A stretch of DNA of 64,000 nt from Rhizobium sp. CCGE531. GTDB taxonomy: Bacteria > Pseudomonadota > Alphaproteobacteria > Rhizobiales > Rhizobiaceae. The notes below the pieces were generated by a model. It made no database searches, was not told where the DNA came from, and worked only from the letters and a program-made list of their open reading frames with translations. Location: assembly GCF_003627795.1 (NCBI RefSeq), contig NZ_CP032685.1:62001-126000 (forward strand), read 5' to 3'. This document shows, piece by piece, positions 43,511 through 52,930 of the stretch; position 1 is the first letter of the stretch; each line of letters begins with the position of its first letter. A program made the position numbers and the translations under genes.

Positions 43511-46500
43511 ATGCAAAAGCACCTGATGAGATCGAGGAAATTCGCGCCGCTGTTCTGGACGCAGTTCCTCACCGCCTTCAACGACAATTTTCTGAAGCAG
43601 ACATTGGTTTTCGTCATTCTCGCGCAGATGGCGACGGAGGGTGCGGCGCTGGTGACGCTTGCCGGCGGCATTTTCATCGTGCCGTTCCTGCTGCTGTCGG
43701 CGATTGCCGGTGAACTCGCCGACAAATACGACAAGGCCAAGATGGCCGAGCTGCTGAAGCGATGCGAGCTTCTCGTGGCGGCGATCTCGGTCGTCGGTAT
43801 CGCCTTCTCGTCCATCTGGATCCTGATGCTCGCCCTGTTCGGCTTCGGCGTCATTTCTTCGCTCTTCGGGCCGATCAAGTACGGCATCCTGCCGGATCAT
43901 CTGGAAAGCCGCGATCTTCCCAAGGCCAATGCCTGGATCGAGGGCGGCACCTTCATCGCCATTCTGACCGGCACCATGGTTGCCGCGGTCGCCTTCCGCG
44001 AGGGCGAGAATGTCTGGATCTTCGGCCCGATGATGATGGGACTTTCCATCCTCTGCTGGTTCGCCGCACGCATGATCCCCTCGACCGGGTCAAAGGCGCC
44101 GGACCTGGTCGTCGACACCAATGTCGCGCGCTCCAGCTACAGGCTGGTCAATGAGCTTCGCGCCGATAGCCGCATCTGGCGGGCATCGCTGATGAATTGC
44201 TGGTTCTGGTTCGTCGGCGCCTTCATCATGTCGATGCTGCCGGTCATGGTCACCGATATTCTCGGTGGCTCCGAAATCGTCGTTCCCGCCTATCTGGCGA
44301 TCTTTGCCGTGTCCGTCGCCATCGGTTCGGCCATTGCCGGATGGATGGCTGCCGGCCGCATCGTGCTTTTGCCCGCACCTGTCGGCATGCTGATCGTCGC
44401 GCTCTTCGGTCTCGATCTCGCCTGGAATCTCTGGGGTCTTCAGTCGACCAGCCACGCCGAAACCATTCTCGCCTTCTTCGCCGGGCCGAAGACCATCCGC
44501 GTCGCCATCGATCTCGCCGGCATGGCGATCGGCGGTGCCTTCCTGGCCGTCCCGACTTTCTCGGCCATGCAGAGCTGGGCGCATGAGGATCGTCGCGCCC
44601 GTGTTATCGGCGCAGCCAACGTGCTGTCGGCTCTCTTCATCGCCGTCGGCCTGGCGCTTGTGGCTGTCCTGCAGGCCGTCGGCCTGTCGATTCCGGTCGT
44701 CATCGTCAGCATCTCCGCACTGAACGTCGTCGTGGCATGGGTGATGCTGAAAACTCTGCCGACCAATGCTTTCCGCGACCTCATCTCCATCATCTTCCGC
44801 GCCTTCATGCGGCTCGAAGTCGAGGGCCTGGAAAACATCCGCAAGGCCGGCCCAGCGCCGATCATTGCTTTGAACCATGTCAGCCTGCTCGATGGCGCGC
44901 TGGCACTCGCCATCACCGAGGAAGAGCCTGTCTTTGCGATCGATTATTCCTTCGCCAAGAAATGGTGGGTGCGGCCGCTTTTGACGAAGTGCAAGTTCTT
45001 GCCGCTCGACCCGACGAAGCCGATGGCGACGCGCTCGCTGATCAAGGTCATCCAGGACGGCAGCCCGGTCGGCATCTTCCCCGAGGGTCGCCTGACCGTG
45101 ACAGGCACCCTGATGAAGGTCTATGACGGTGCGGCCATGGTCGCCGACAAGACCGGCGCAATGATCGTACCCGTTCGCATCGACGGCCTGGAAAAGAGCT
45201 ACGCTTCCTATCTGACGTCGAGCCACGTTCGCCGCCGCCTCTTCCCCAAGGTCAAGGTGACGATCCTCGAGCCGGTCAAGCTCGATGTCCCGGCGGAGCT
45301 AAAGGGCCGCAAGCGTCGCATCGCCGCCGGTGTCGCTCTCTACCAGATCATGTCGACGCTGATGTTCCGCACCGCCGACACGAACAATACGGTGCTTGGA
45401 CGCGTCATCGAAAGCGCCCACGAATATGGCGGCAAGAAGCTCGCCGTCGAAGATCCGATTGCCGGCAAGCTGTCCTATGCCAAGCTTCTGACCGGTGCCG
45501 CAGTGCTGGGCGCGAAGTTCAAGAAGATGTTCCCAAAGGAGAAGACGCTTGGCGTCATGCTGCCGAACGCCAACGGCACGGCCGCGACCCTGCTTGGCGT
45601 CATGTCGGCGGGCAAGGTCCCGGCCATGCTGAACTTCACAGCGGGTGCGGCCAATATCCTGTCTGCCTGCCGGACGGCAGAGGTCAAGCATGTGCTCTGC
45701 TCGCGCGCCTTCGTCACGCAGGCAAAGCTCGGTCCGGTCGTCGAAGAGCTCGAAAAGCATATGACATTCGTGTGGCTGGATGAGCTGCGCACGCAGGTCA
45801 CCTTCCTCGACAAGATCGTCGGCCTCATGCGCAAATATCGGCCGCTGGTGAAGCGCAATGCCGATGATCCGGCAGTCATCCTCTTTACCTCCGGTTCCGA
45901 AGGCGCGCCGAAAGGCGTGGTGCTGACCCACCGCAATATCCTGTCGAACGCGGCGCAGGCCGCCTCGCGCATCGACTTCCACCCCGGCGACAAGGTGTTC
46001 AACATCCTGCCGATGTTCCACTCCTTCGGCCTGACGGCCGGCACGATCCTGCCGCTGGTCTCGGGCGTGCCGGTGTTTCTCTATCCGTCGCCACTGCACT
46101 ACCGCATCGTGCCGGAGCTGATCTACGTCTCGAACGCAACCATCGTCTTCGGCACGGATACGTTCCTGAACGGCTATGCACGCAGCGCCCATCCTTACGA
46201 TCTGAGATCAATCCGCTACATCTTCTCCGGCGCCGAGCCGGTGAAGGCGTCGACCCGCGAAGCCTATATGGAGAAATTCGGCCTGCGCATCCTGGAAGGC
46301 TACGGCGTCACCGAGGCGGCCCCGGTGATCTCGCTGAATACGCCGATGTACAATCGTACGGGAACGGTCGGCAAGATCATGCCGGGCATGCAATGGAAGC
46401 TCGAGCCGGTTCCCGGCATCGACGAGGGCGGCCGTCTTCTCATCCGCGGCGCCAATGTGATGGCCGGCTACCTGCGCGCCGACAATCCCGGCGTCCTCGA

Positions 46501-46906
46501 GCCGCTGCCGGAGGGCTGGCATGATACCGGCGACATCGTCACCATCGATGAGGACGGTTTCGTCAAAATCTGCGGCCGGGCCAAGCGCTTTGCCAAGATC
46601 GGCGGCGAAATGATCTCGCTTGCCGCGGTGGAGACCCTTGCCGCGCAACTCTGGCCTGGTGCTCTGAGCGTCGTCTCGGCCGTGCCGGACGCCAAGAAGG
46701 GCGAGCGTCTTGTGCTCCTGACCGATGCGCCGGATGCGACCCGTAGCGATTTCCTGGCATTCGCGAAATCGAAGGGTGCCACGGAAATGATGGTCCCCGC
46801 CGAAGTCACTGTCGGCAAGGTGCCGGTCCTCGGTTCCGGCAAGGTCGATTTCGTGACGGCGCGTGCCATGGCTTTGGAAGCTCAGTCGCAGTCACAGGCG
46901 GCGTAA
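43511..46906 (+). CDS. MFS - acyltransferase - AMP-ligase fusion (LplT-Aas type lysophospholipid recycling protein)
   Basis: The 1131-residue protein fuses three enzymes. Residues 1-400 form an MFS transporter like LplT (FAPLFWTQFLTAFNDNFLKQTLVF). Residues about 430-620 form a PlsC-type acyltransferase with the HX4D box in ALNHVSLLDGALAL and FPEGRLTVTG. Residues about 640-1131 form an AMP-dependent acyl-ACP/CoA ligase with ILFTSGSEGAPKGVVLTH, EGYGVTEAAPVIS and HDTGDIVTIDEDGFVKICGR. In E. coli the first part and the last two are separate proteins (LplT and Aas). Together they import and re-acylate lysophospholipids. The ATG at 43511 has a GAGGGG site 6 bases upstream. Confidence 0.92.
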   Translation: MQKHLMRSRKFAPLFWTQFLTAFNDNFLKQTLVFVILAQMATEGAALVTLAGGIFIVPFLLLSAIAGELADKYDKAKMAELLKRCELLVAAISVVGIAFSSIWILMLALFGFGVISSLFGPIKYGILPDHLESRDLPKANAWIEGGTFIAILTGTMVAAVAFREGENVWIFGPMMMGLSILCWFAARMIPSTGSKAPDLVVDTNVARSSYRLVNELRADSRIWRASLMNCWFWFVGAFIMSMLPVMVTDILGGSEIVVPAYLAIFAVSVAIGSAIAGWMAAGRIVLLPAPVGMLIVALFGLDLAWNLWGLQSTSHAETILAFFAGPKTIRVAIDLAGMAIGGAFLAVPTFSAMQSWAHEDRRARVIGAANVLSALFIAVGLALVAVLQAVGLSIPVVIVSISALNVVVAWVMLKTLPTNAFRDLISIIFRAFMRLEVEGLENIRKAGPAPIIALNHVSLLDGALALAITEEEPVFAIDYSFAKKWWVRPLLTKCKFLPLDPTKPMATRSLIKVIQDGSPVGIFPEGRLTVTGTLMKVYDGAAMVADKTGAMIVPVRIDGLEKSYASYLTSSHVRRRLFPKVKVTILEPVKLDVPAELKGRKRRIAAGVALYQIMSTLMFRTADTNNTVLGRVIESAHEYGGKKLAVEDPIAGKLSYAKLLTGAAVLGAKFKKMFPKEKTLGVMLPNANGTAATLLGVMSAGKVPAMLNFTAGAANILSACRTAEVKHVLCSRAFVTQAKLGPVVEELEKHMTFVWLDELRTQVTFLDKIVGLMRKYRPLVKRNADDPAVILFTSGSEGAPKGVVLTHRNILSNAAQAASRIDFHPGDKVFNILPMFHSFGLTAGTILPLVSGVPVFLYPSPLHYRIVPELIYVSNATIVFGTDTFLNGYARSAHPYDLRSIRYIFSGAEPVKASTREAYMEKFGLRILEGYGVTEAAPVISLNTPMYNRTGTVGKIMPGMQWKLEPVPGIDEGGRLLIRGANVMAGYLRADNPGVLEPLPEGWHDTGDIVTIDEDGFVKICGRAKRFAKIGGEMISLAAVETLAAQLWPGALSVVSAVPDAKKGERLVLLTDAPDATRSDFLAFAKSKGATEMMVPAEVTVGKVPVLGSGKVDFVTARAMALEAQSQSQAA

Positions 46907-46925
46907 GCTTCCGATCCTGAAAGAC

Positions 46926-46963
46926 AAAGCGGTCGATGGTTTTAGCCATCGGCCGCTTTTTGC
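46926..46963. terminator. Bidirectional intrinsic terminator between fusion gene and sensor kinase
   Basis: AAAGCGGTCGATGG at 46926-46939 pairs with CCATCGGCCGCTTT at about 46946-46959 with one G-T pair, and is followed by a T-run on the plus strand and preceded by A residues. It lies between two convergent genes and can terminate both. Confidence 0.85.
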
Positions 46964-47002
46964 TGTCGCCGCTAGACCATTGTGGATCGCTTCAATTCCG
47001 CT

Positions 47003-48016
47003 TCAGGCAATGCGTGGCAGAACGATCTGAAAGGTCGTGCCGTCCTTGCCGCTGTCAAGCAGCTCGATGCCGCCGCCATGCGAGGCAAGCATTGCCCGGA
47101 CGATGCCGAGGCCCATGCCCGTGCCGCCATCATCCCGCCGCGTCGAGAAGAATGGCTCGAAGATGCGGTCCCGATTGCCGTCGGCAATGCCGCGCCCATT
47201 GTCGCGAACCTGGACCGTCATCCTTCGCCCTTCGCCGCTTGCCTTGATCGCAAGTTTTGTGGCGCCGTTCTGGAAGCTGTTCTCCACCAGATTGGCAAAG
47301 ATGATGCCGGCGGCCTCGCCGGGCAGTGCCAGTATGTCGTCGGCGCTTCCCTCATCGCTAACAGCCAGTTGACGAAACTGCATTCCGAGCTGGCTTATGA
47401 TGTCGCGAAGGCTGCTTGAACCCCGTTCGGACGGCAGCTCGGCTTTCGCTAGCTCCCGCAGGCGTGACAACAGCCTGTCCAGCCGTTCTGTATCCGCGAT
47501 GATATTGGCGAGGAAGCGGTTGCGTTGCTCGACGCTCATCGGATTGCTGTCGTCATCATCGCGCAGGAGCTCGGCCGCGCCTTTGATCGAGGTCAGGGGC
47601 GATTTCAGCTCGTGGGAAACATGGGCGGCGAAGGAGCGGACGTAATCGGAATGATCGACCAGTTTGCCGGCGAGATCGAGAAAGCTTTGCGAGAGGGTCG
47701 CAACCTCCCGCGTGCCATAAATTTCGAGTGGTCGGATCGCTGAGCGTCCTCCGCGGGCGATCTCGTTCGTGCGGGCGATCAGTGCGTTGATCGGCACGGT
47801 CAGCGTGCGTGTCAGAACATAGGCGACGACCAAGGTGAGGAGAAGAACGGCGGCGAGTGTCGCAATCTCCGCCGGCGCCATGGCGCCGGAGGCGGCGCGA
47901 ACGACGCGAAACCAGATGATCGTGAGCATCGGCAGCATCATCACGGTCAGAAGCATGGCGTAGACGATGAGGGCGAGCGGCGGCCGCCATTTCGGCTTCA
48001 CCCGTGGTGCACGCAT
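47003..48016 (-). CDS. Sensor histidine kinase
   Basis: The 337-residue protein has two membrane helices near residues 14-38 and 50-70 with little periplasmic sequence between them, a HAMP domain, and a kinase core with the phosphoacceptor in FAAHVSHELKSPLTSIKGAAELL, the N box in IIFANLVENSFQNGA, and G boxes in VRDNGRGIADGN and GGTGMGLGIVRAML. The short sensor loop suggests intramembrane sensing. It overlaps its response regulator gene by one base (48016). Confidence 0.92.
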   Translation of the reverse strand: MRAPRVKPKWRPPLALIVYAMLLTVMMLPMLTIIWFRVVRAASGAMAPAEIATLAAVLLLTLVVAYVLTRTLTVPINALIARTNEIARGGRSAIRPLEIYGTREVATLSQSFLDLAGKLVDHSDYVRSFAAHVSHELKSPLTSIKGAAELLRDDDDSNPMSVEQRNRFLANIIADTERLDRLLSRLRELAKAELPSERGSSSLRDIISQLGMQFRQLAVSDEGSADDILALPGEAAGIIFANLVENSFQNGATKLAIKASGEGRRMTVQVRDNGRGIADGNRDRIFEPFFSTRRDDGGTGMGLGIVRAMLASHGGGIELLDSGKDGTTFQIVLPRIA

Positions 48017-48720
48017 CAGGCGCTTCCTTCCATGCCTGATGTCAGCTTGAAGCCGATCCCGTGCACCGTGGCGATGATGCCCTTGCCGCCGGCCGCCGAA
48101 AGCTTGGCGCGGATATTGCGGATATGGCTGTCTATGGTGCGGTCGGCCACCTGCATGTCGGCGCCGTAAGCCGCCTCCATCAGCTGGTCGCGGCTGAAGA
48201 CGATCTCAGGGCGCGTCAGCAGCGTGTCGAGGATGGAAAATTCGAGCGCCGTGAGGTTCAGCGGCATGTCGGCGAAACTCGCCGTACGGCCGCCGCGATT
48301 GAGCCGCAGCGGACCCACGGACACAGAGCCGTTGACCGCATCCGGCTCAGAACCGTTTCCGCTGCGCTTCAGGATAGTCCGGACCCGGGCAACCAGCTCG
48401 CGCGGGCTGAAGGGCTTGGTGACATAATCGTCGCCGCCGATCTCCAGCCCGACAATCCTGTCGATTTCCTCGTCGCGCGCCGAGAGGAAGAGGATCGGAA
48501 GATCAGATGTCTTGCGGATGCGCCGGCAGACCTCCAGCCCATCCATTTCGGGCATGCCGACATCAAGCACGATCAGATCGAGACCGCCTTTGTGAAAAGC
48601 CATCATGGCCTCCGTCCCGTTGCGGGCGGTCGTCGTCTTCATGCCGGCGCGATCGAGCGCGAAGCAGATCACGTCGCGAATATTGGGTTCGTCGTCGACG
48701 ACGAGGATGCGCTGTGCCAT
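48016..48720 (-). CDS. Two-component response regulator, OmpR family
   Basis: The 234-residue protein has a receiver (ILVVDDEPNIRDVICFALDRAG, Asp in DLIVLDVGMPEMDG, LSARDEEIDRIVGLEIGGDDYVTKPFSPREL) and an OmpR-type winged helix (LTALEFSILDTLLTRPEIVFSRDQLMEAAYG, DSHIRNIRAKL). It is transcribed before and overlaps the kinase gene by one base. The target genes are not evident; the membrane protein gene upstream on the same strand is a candidate operon member. Confidence 0.93.
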   Translation of the reverse strand: MAQRILVVDDEPNIRDVICFALDRAGMKTTTARNGTEAMMAFHKGGLDLIVLDVGMPEMDGLEVCRRIRKTSDLPILFLSARDEEIDRIVGLEIGGDDYVTKPFSPRELVARVRTILKRSGNGSEPDAVNGSVSVGPLRLNRGGRTASFADMPLNLTALEFSILDTLLTRPEIVFSRDQLMEAAYGADMQVADRTIDSHIRNIRAKLSAAGGKGIIATVHGIGFKLTSGMEGSA

Positions 48721-48765
48721 GCGATGCGGGTCCTGGTTTACTCGCCCGTTGTCTTCGTTTCGCGC

Positions 48766-50247
48766 TCATCTTGCAAGCACCGCATGGATCTTGAGGTAGT
48801 CGTCGAGACGGGCGGCGCGATATGTCCAGCTTCGCCAGTCGAGCGAGCGAGCCTCATGCTGCCATCGAAGCACTTCGCGCACCCTGCGGACATTGCCGTC
48901 GGCAGGCAGCGCTGCCAGATAGGTATCGAGTGAGGGGATGGCTGCCGGGCCGAGCACTGCGAGATAATCAAGGTCGAGCACGATGCCTTCGCCCGATATT
49001 TCGCGGCTATGGGCGACATTGAAGCGGGCGATGAAGGCGGGAATATCGGCGAGCGCGGCGGCGTAAAGCGTGATGACCAGCGTCACGGAGCTGAGTGCGG
49101 TCAGCCATTCGTTCGAGCGGTGAAGCAGGATGCGCAGGAGGATGAGGAAGAGGCCGATCGCGACAAGCCCCATCCATAAACCGGCCGCAACGCGCAGCTC
49201 CGTCAGCGAATAGACTTCGACATAGAGATCGAGCCGCAGGATGGAGGAAAGGCAGAGCAGGATATTCTGCGCGATCCAGAGATGCACGAGGCCGCGAAGC
49301 AGGGCGCTTCCATCGCCCTGTCCGCCGCGGCGCATGGCGACGAGCACGAAGACGGCAGCGAGGATTGCGGTGATCATCAGCGGATAGGCGCCGCGATGGG
49401 CGTATTCGGCATGGGTCATGCCATCGGGCAGGCTGGCCCCGCCCCAGAGATAGGTGAGATCGAGGAGCGTCTGCACCGCAAACAGCACGTTGAATACGAG
49501 CAGCGAGCGCAGCAAGGCGCCATGGCCGAACAGCCCATCCTCAGTTCCCGCGACGATATCAGGCATTTCGCGTCGATGAGGGCGGCGCCGCGCCAGGCGT
49601 GGATAAAGAAGCAGCGACACGAAAGCTGCGACGACAAGCCAGAAGCCGATGCGCCACAGGTTCAGCAATTGCAGCAGGAAGGTAAGGTCGATGCTGCGCA
49701 GCGTCTTGTCGATCAGTGGATTGGCCATTGCGAAGAGGGCAAGAAAGCCCGCGGCAAAACCCAACGGCATGATCCAGCCGCGAAGGTGGTGCCGCACGCC
49801 TTGCGATGACGGTTTCTGCAGGTGCTGTAGCCAGCGATAGCTTACTCGACGGAAAGGCCGCGCCGGCACATCCAGGAGGAAGCGGAGCAGGACGAGCGGC
49901 AAGCGCGTCCATTGCCGAGGGATCAATCCGCCGGCGCCAAGCGAGACGCAGGCAAGAGCGAGCAGGCAGACGGTGACGCCCATCCAAGAAAGGGTCTCGA
50001 TGAGCGGGATCGATGCGGCGAAGCCGAGCAGCAACAGCCCGGCAGCTTTGGAAAGGGACAGGGATTTTCTGGAGCAGATCAGCAGAGCCGTGGCGACGAT
50101 ATTGGCGAAAAGGAAAAGGTTGAGGCCGGGCTCCCTCTCGAAAAGAAGAAAGTCGGCGAATACGACGAGAGCAAGAAGTATCAGGAATTTTCGATTGGAG
50201 TTGCTTGCGGAATTGGCGGGAAGGGTAGAGGCGTCGGATATGCTCAT
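48766..50247 (-). CDS. Polytopic membrane protein, DUF4173/DUF4153-like
   Basis: The 493-residue protein has about 12 hydrophobic segments and conserved-looking polar patches: GGLIPRQWTRLPLVLLRF, LWRIGFWLVVAAFVSLLLYPRLARRRP and THAEYAHRGAYPLMITAILAAVF. The latter segments fit the DUF4173 family. Its C-terminal soluble part (LPADGNVRRVREVLRWQHEARSLDWRSWTYRAARLDDYL) is distinct. The start at 50247 follows CGGAG by 9 bases. It lies 45 bp upstream of the response regulator gene on the same strand, so it may be cotranscribed. Function unknown. Confidence 0.72.
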   Translation of the reverse strand: MSISDASTLPANSASNSNRKFLILLALVVFADFLLFEREPGLNLFLFANIVATALLICSRKSLSLSKAAGLLLLGFAASIPLIETLSWMGVTVCLLALACVSLGAGGLIPRQWTRLPLVLLRFLLDVPARPFRRVSYRWLQHLQKPSSQGVRHHLRGWIMPLGFAAGFLALFAMANPLIDKTLRSIDLTFLLQLLNLWRIGFWLVVAAFVSLLLYPRLARRRPHRREMPDIVAGTEDGLFGHGALLRSLLVFNVLFAVQTLLDLTYLWGGASLPDGMTHAEYAHRGAYPLMITAILAAVFVLVAMRRGGQGDGSALLRGLVHLWIAQNILLCLSSILRLDLYVEVYSLTELRVAAGLWMGLVAIGLFLILLRILLHRSNEWLTALSSVTLVITLYAAALADIPAFIARFNVAHSREISGEGIVLDLDYLAVLGPAAIPSLDTYLAALPADGNVRRVREVLRWQHEARSLDWRSWTYRAARLDDYLKIHAVLAR

Positions 50248-51012
50248 CGGTATCGGCTCCGTGCAAGACGTTCGGTCGTGGCCAATGCTATGATCCTGGC
50301 GCATTGAGGGGGCGGATCCGCCTGAGGAGGATGATCGTCCACCAGCCACCAGCCTTCCTTGAGGAGGCTATGCGGCAGGCGAACGGGCGGGGCGGCTGGG
50401 GTCTCGGGCGTGTTGTTCATGACGCGACGATGCCGCTCGGCTTTGCAGAAACTGTGCAGAGCGCTAGGAGCTATTCAGGAAAATTGGTTAAGTTCGAAAG
50501 TCGAATTCATCGACACTGTGCGAGGCCTGAACAACAATTGCTTCAGGTGCGGCCAATCTTGGCCAGGATCAACTTGAGCATTTTTCGATGGATGTCCCAT
50601 AACGGGGCAGTCACTTGTGGAACTTAACCGTATGTTTTCCAGCTTCCAGTCATCCTATGGATTGCCGGTTTGAAAATCGATTTGTTGTCGGCGCTGTCGT
50701 ACTCACCCCTGACGACAGCCGGGAGTCTCGGAGGCGGCCCTTCAGCTGCAGCCGAGATTCCCGTCAGAGGATACCAATGCCAATCGGCCGGTGCCCAATA
50801 GAGTGAGAGAGCGGCTGCGAAATATCGGGATGTCGGGGTCCAGCCATTCGCCACGGTCGTGGATTGGATTGGCGGGGATGTGCATTCCAGAGGCCCGGAA
50901 TAGGCTTTCCTCGCCGCTTGTTCAGGCTTTATCATATCGGTTGATGTCATAACTGAAGGCTCGACGAGAGAAGTACTTCAGGAATGCATGAGCGAGGCGC
51001 AGGGAACGGTAG
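50248..51012. other. Long interval without a convincing gene
   Basis: This 765-bp stretch has several short frames. One on the plus strand would give about 86 residues after a GAGGAGG placed only 2 bases from the ATG, and one on the minus strand would give 108 residues (50624-50950). Neither has recognisable domains, normal composition or a good ribosome site. The base composition is less GC-rich around 50480-50640 than in the coding flanks. It may contain promoters for the divergent genes or decayed sequence. Confidence 0.5.
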
Positions 51013-52821
51013 ATGAGAATTACGACGATTACGAATTGGGCCTACGGCATCACCGTCGTCCTGACCGTGCTGTCCGCCGTGGCATTCATCCTCTCGGCCC
51101 GAAGTGCCATCCAGGAGAGGCAGGCTGTCGAGCAGCACCTGCTGTTGAACAGCATGGGCGAGGAACTTGCGCTCGCGGCGGAAGAGACGACGGACGAGGC
51201 TCGCCTCTACGTCATGCGCGGCGCCGCGAGACATCTCGATGCTTTCACAGTCGACGAGGGCGAGGAGCGCCGGCGCGATACTGCGCTCAATTCCTTGCGT
51301 GGCTCGGGCATTCCCGATGCCGAGCGTCAGGTCGTCGAGCAGGTGGCAGCCAATGCGGAAGGGCTGGATAAGATAGAGGAAGCGGCGGTGGCCGCTTATA
51401 CCGGCGGCAATCAGACGGGTGCGCGCGATACCCTGTTCGGGCCGGAGCATGAACGTATCCAGATGGCTCTCCTCAACAGTGTCAGCCAGTTTCGCACCCT
51501 AGCTGCCGCGCGCACCGAAACGGCCGTGCGCAGTGCGCAGGCACGCAGCGATCTTTGGGCCGATGTCGCCAAGGTGATGCTTGCCCTGACTGCGGCGGTA
51601 TTTCTCGGCGTGCTCTATTTCATCATGCGGCGTCGGGTTGCCCTGCCGTTGATCCGCATGACCGGCATCGTCAACCGGTTGGCAAAGCAGGACTATGCCG
51701 TCGAAGTGCCGACCGACCGCCGGCGCGACGAAATCGGCGAGATGAACGACGCCATTCAGATCTTCCGCGAGAACGGTCTGGAGCGGAACCGGCTGGATGC
51801 CGAGCGCAAGCGCGACCTGGAGACGAAGGATCTCATCCTGCAGATGATGCATCGCCTGCAGGCCTGCTACGCTCAGAACGAGCTTGCCGAAGTCGTCGCG
51901 CTATTCGTGCCGCAGATCTTTCCAGGCATCGCGGGTTGCCTTTACATGATGAACGAGAGCAGGACGGCGCTGACGGAAGTCAGCCGGTGGCTGGAGCCGG
52001 CCCATACCGAGCCTTCCTTCCCCGCTTCGGCCTGCTGGGGGCTGCGTCGCGGCCGGCCGCATGTCAGCCATGTCGCCGACAATGATATTCCCTGCCAGCA
52101 TCTGGATGGTTCCGGCGTGCCCGGCCTTTGCGTGCCCTTGACAGCGCTCGGCGAGGCGATCGGCCTGCTCTATTTCGAAGATCGATCGAAGGACGCGACC
52201 GCGGCCGATGCGCCACGGCTCTACCTGGAACTGATCGCGGAGAATATCGGCCTTGCCATCGCAAACCTGCAGTTGCGCGACAGGCTGATCAATCTTGCCG
52301 TGCGCGACGCGCTGACGGGCCTGCTCAACAGGCGCTCCCTGGATGAAATGCTGAACAATCTTTACCGGGATCATTCAGCCCGCACGGTCATCTGCATGAT
52401 GATCGACATCGATCACTTCAAGCGCTTCAACGACGAGTTCGGCCATGATGCCGGCGACGAAGTGCTGCGCCATGTCGGGCAGATCGTCGCCGATACGGTC
52501 GCCGAAACCGGCACGGTCTATCGTTTCGGCGGGGAGGAGCTGACGGTCATCGCCACCGACATGGCCGACCAGGCGGGCTTCGCGCTTGCCGAGCAACTGC
52601 GCGCGCGGGTCTTCGCCACGCCGTTTTCCTATCGCGCACGCATCGTCGGGCCGCTCTCCGTCTCCGTCGGCATCGCCTCATCCCCGGCTTCCGGACCGGC
52701 TAAGACATTGATCAATCGCGCCGACGGCGCTTTGCTGAAGGCAAAGCTCGACGGACGCAACAGGACCGTTGCGGCGTTTGCGATGGAACCGGAGGAGGAG
52801 CTGAAGAGAGGCCAGAGCTGA
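51013..52821 (+). CDS. Membrane diguanylate cyclase with HAMP and GAF domains
   Basis: The 602-residue protein has a membrane helix at residues 9-29, a periplasmic helical sensor, a second helix near 192-212, a HAMP domain, a GAF-like domain (about 280-430) and a C-terminal GGDEF domain (about 440-590). The active-site signature is GGEEL in VYRFGGEELTVIATD, and DALTGLLNRRSLDEML precedes it. GGEEF/GGEEL sites are usually active and make c-di-GMP from two GTP. No EAL domain is present. The product would influence motility, biofilm or polysaccharide production. Confidence 0.92.
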   Translation: MRITTITNWAYGITVVLTVLSAVAFILSARSAIQERQAVEQHLLLNSMGEELALAAEETTDEARLYVMRGAARHLDAFTVDEGEERRRDTALNSLRGSGIPDAERQVVEQVAANAEGLDKIEEAAVAAYTGGNQTGARDTLFGPEHERIQMALLNSVSQFRTLAAARTETAVRSAQARSDLWADVAKVMLALTAAVFLGVLYFIMRRRVALPLIRMTGIVNRLAKQDYAVEVPTDRRRDEIGEMNDAIQIFRENGLERNRLDAERKRDLETKDLILQMMHRLQACYAQNELAEVVALFVPQIFPGIAGCLYMMNESRTALTEVSRWLEPAHTEPSFPASACWGLRRGRPHVSHVADNDIPCQHLDGSGVPGLCVPLTALGEAIGLLYFEDRSKDATAADAPRLYLELIAENIGLAIANLQLRDRLINLAVRDALTGLLNRRSLDEMLNNLYRDHSARTVICMMIDIDHFKRFNDEFGHDAGDEVLRHVGQIVADTVAETGTVYRFGGEELTVIATDMADQAGFALAEQLRARVFATPFSYRARIVGPLSVSVGIASSPASGPAKTLINRADGALLKAKLDGRNRTVAAFAMEPEEELKRGQS

Positions 52822-52930
52822 TTTTGAAGGGTGCGAATATCGCGCCGAAATCCGATTTTGCTGCCTTGCCGAATACGCGTCTCGATTGTAGCTTGAAGCT
52901 GGAAATCGCATAAATGGAGGGCGCGAGTTT

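Noticed and set aside
44090..45226. 378-residue minus-strand frame inside the MFS-PlsC-AMP fusion
   Set aside because: It is a shadow of the large fusion gene; no recognisable domain or ribosome site.
50624..50950. 108-residue minus-strand frame in the gene-poor interval
   Set aside because: No domain, no good ribosome site, and unusual composition; kept only as a note on the gap.
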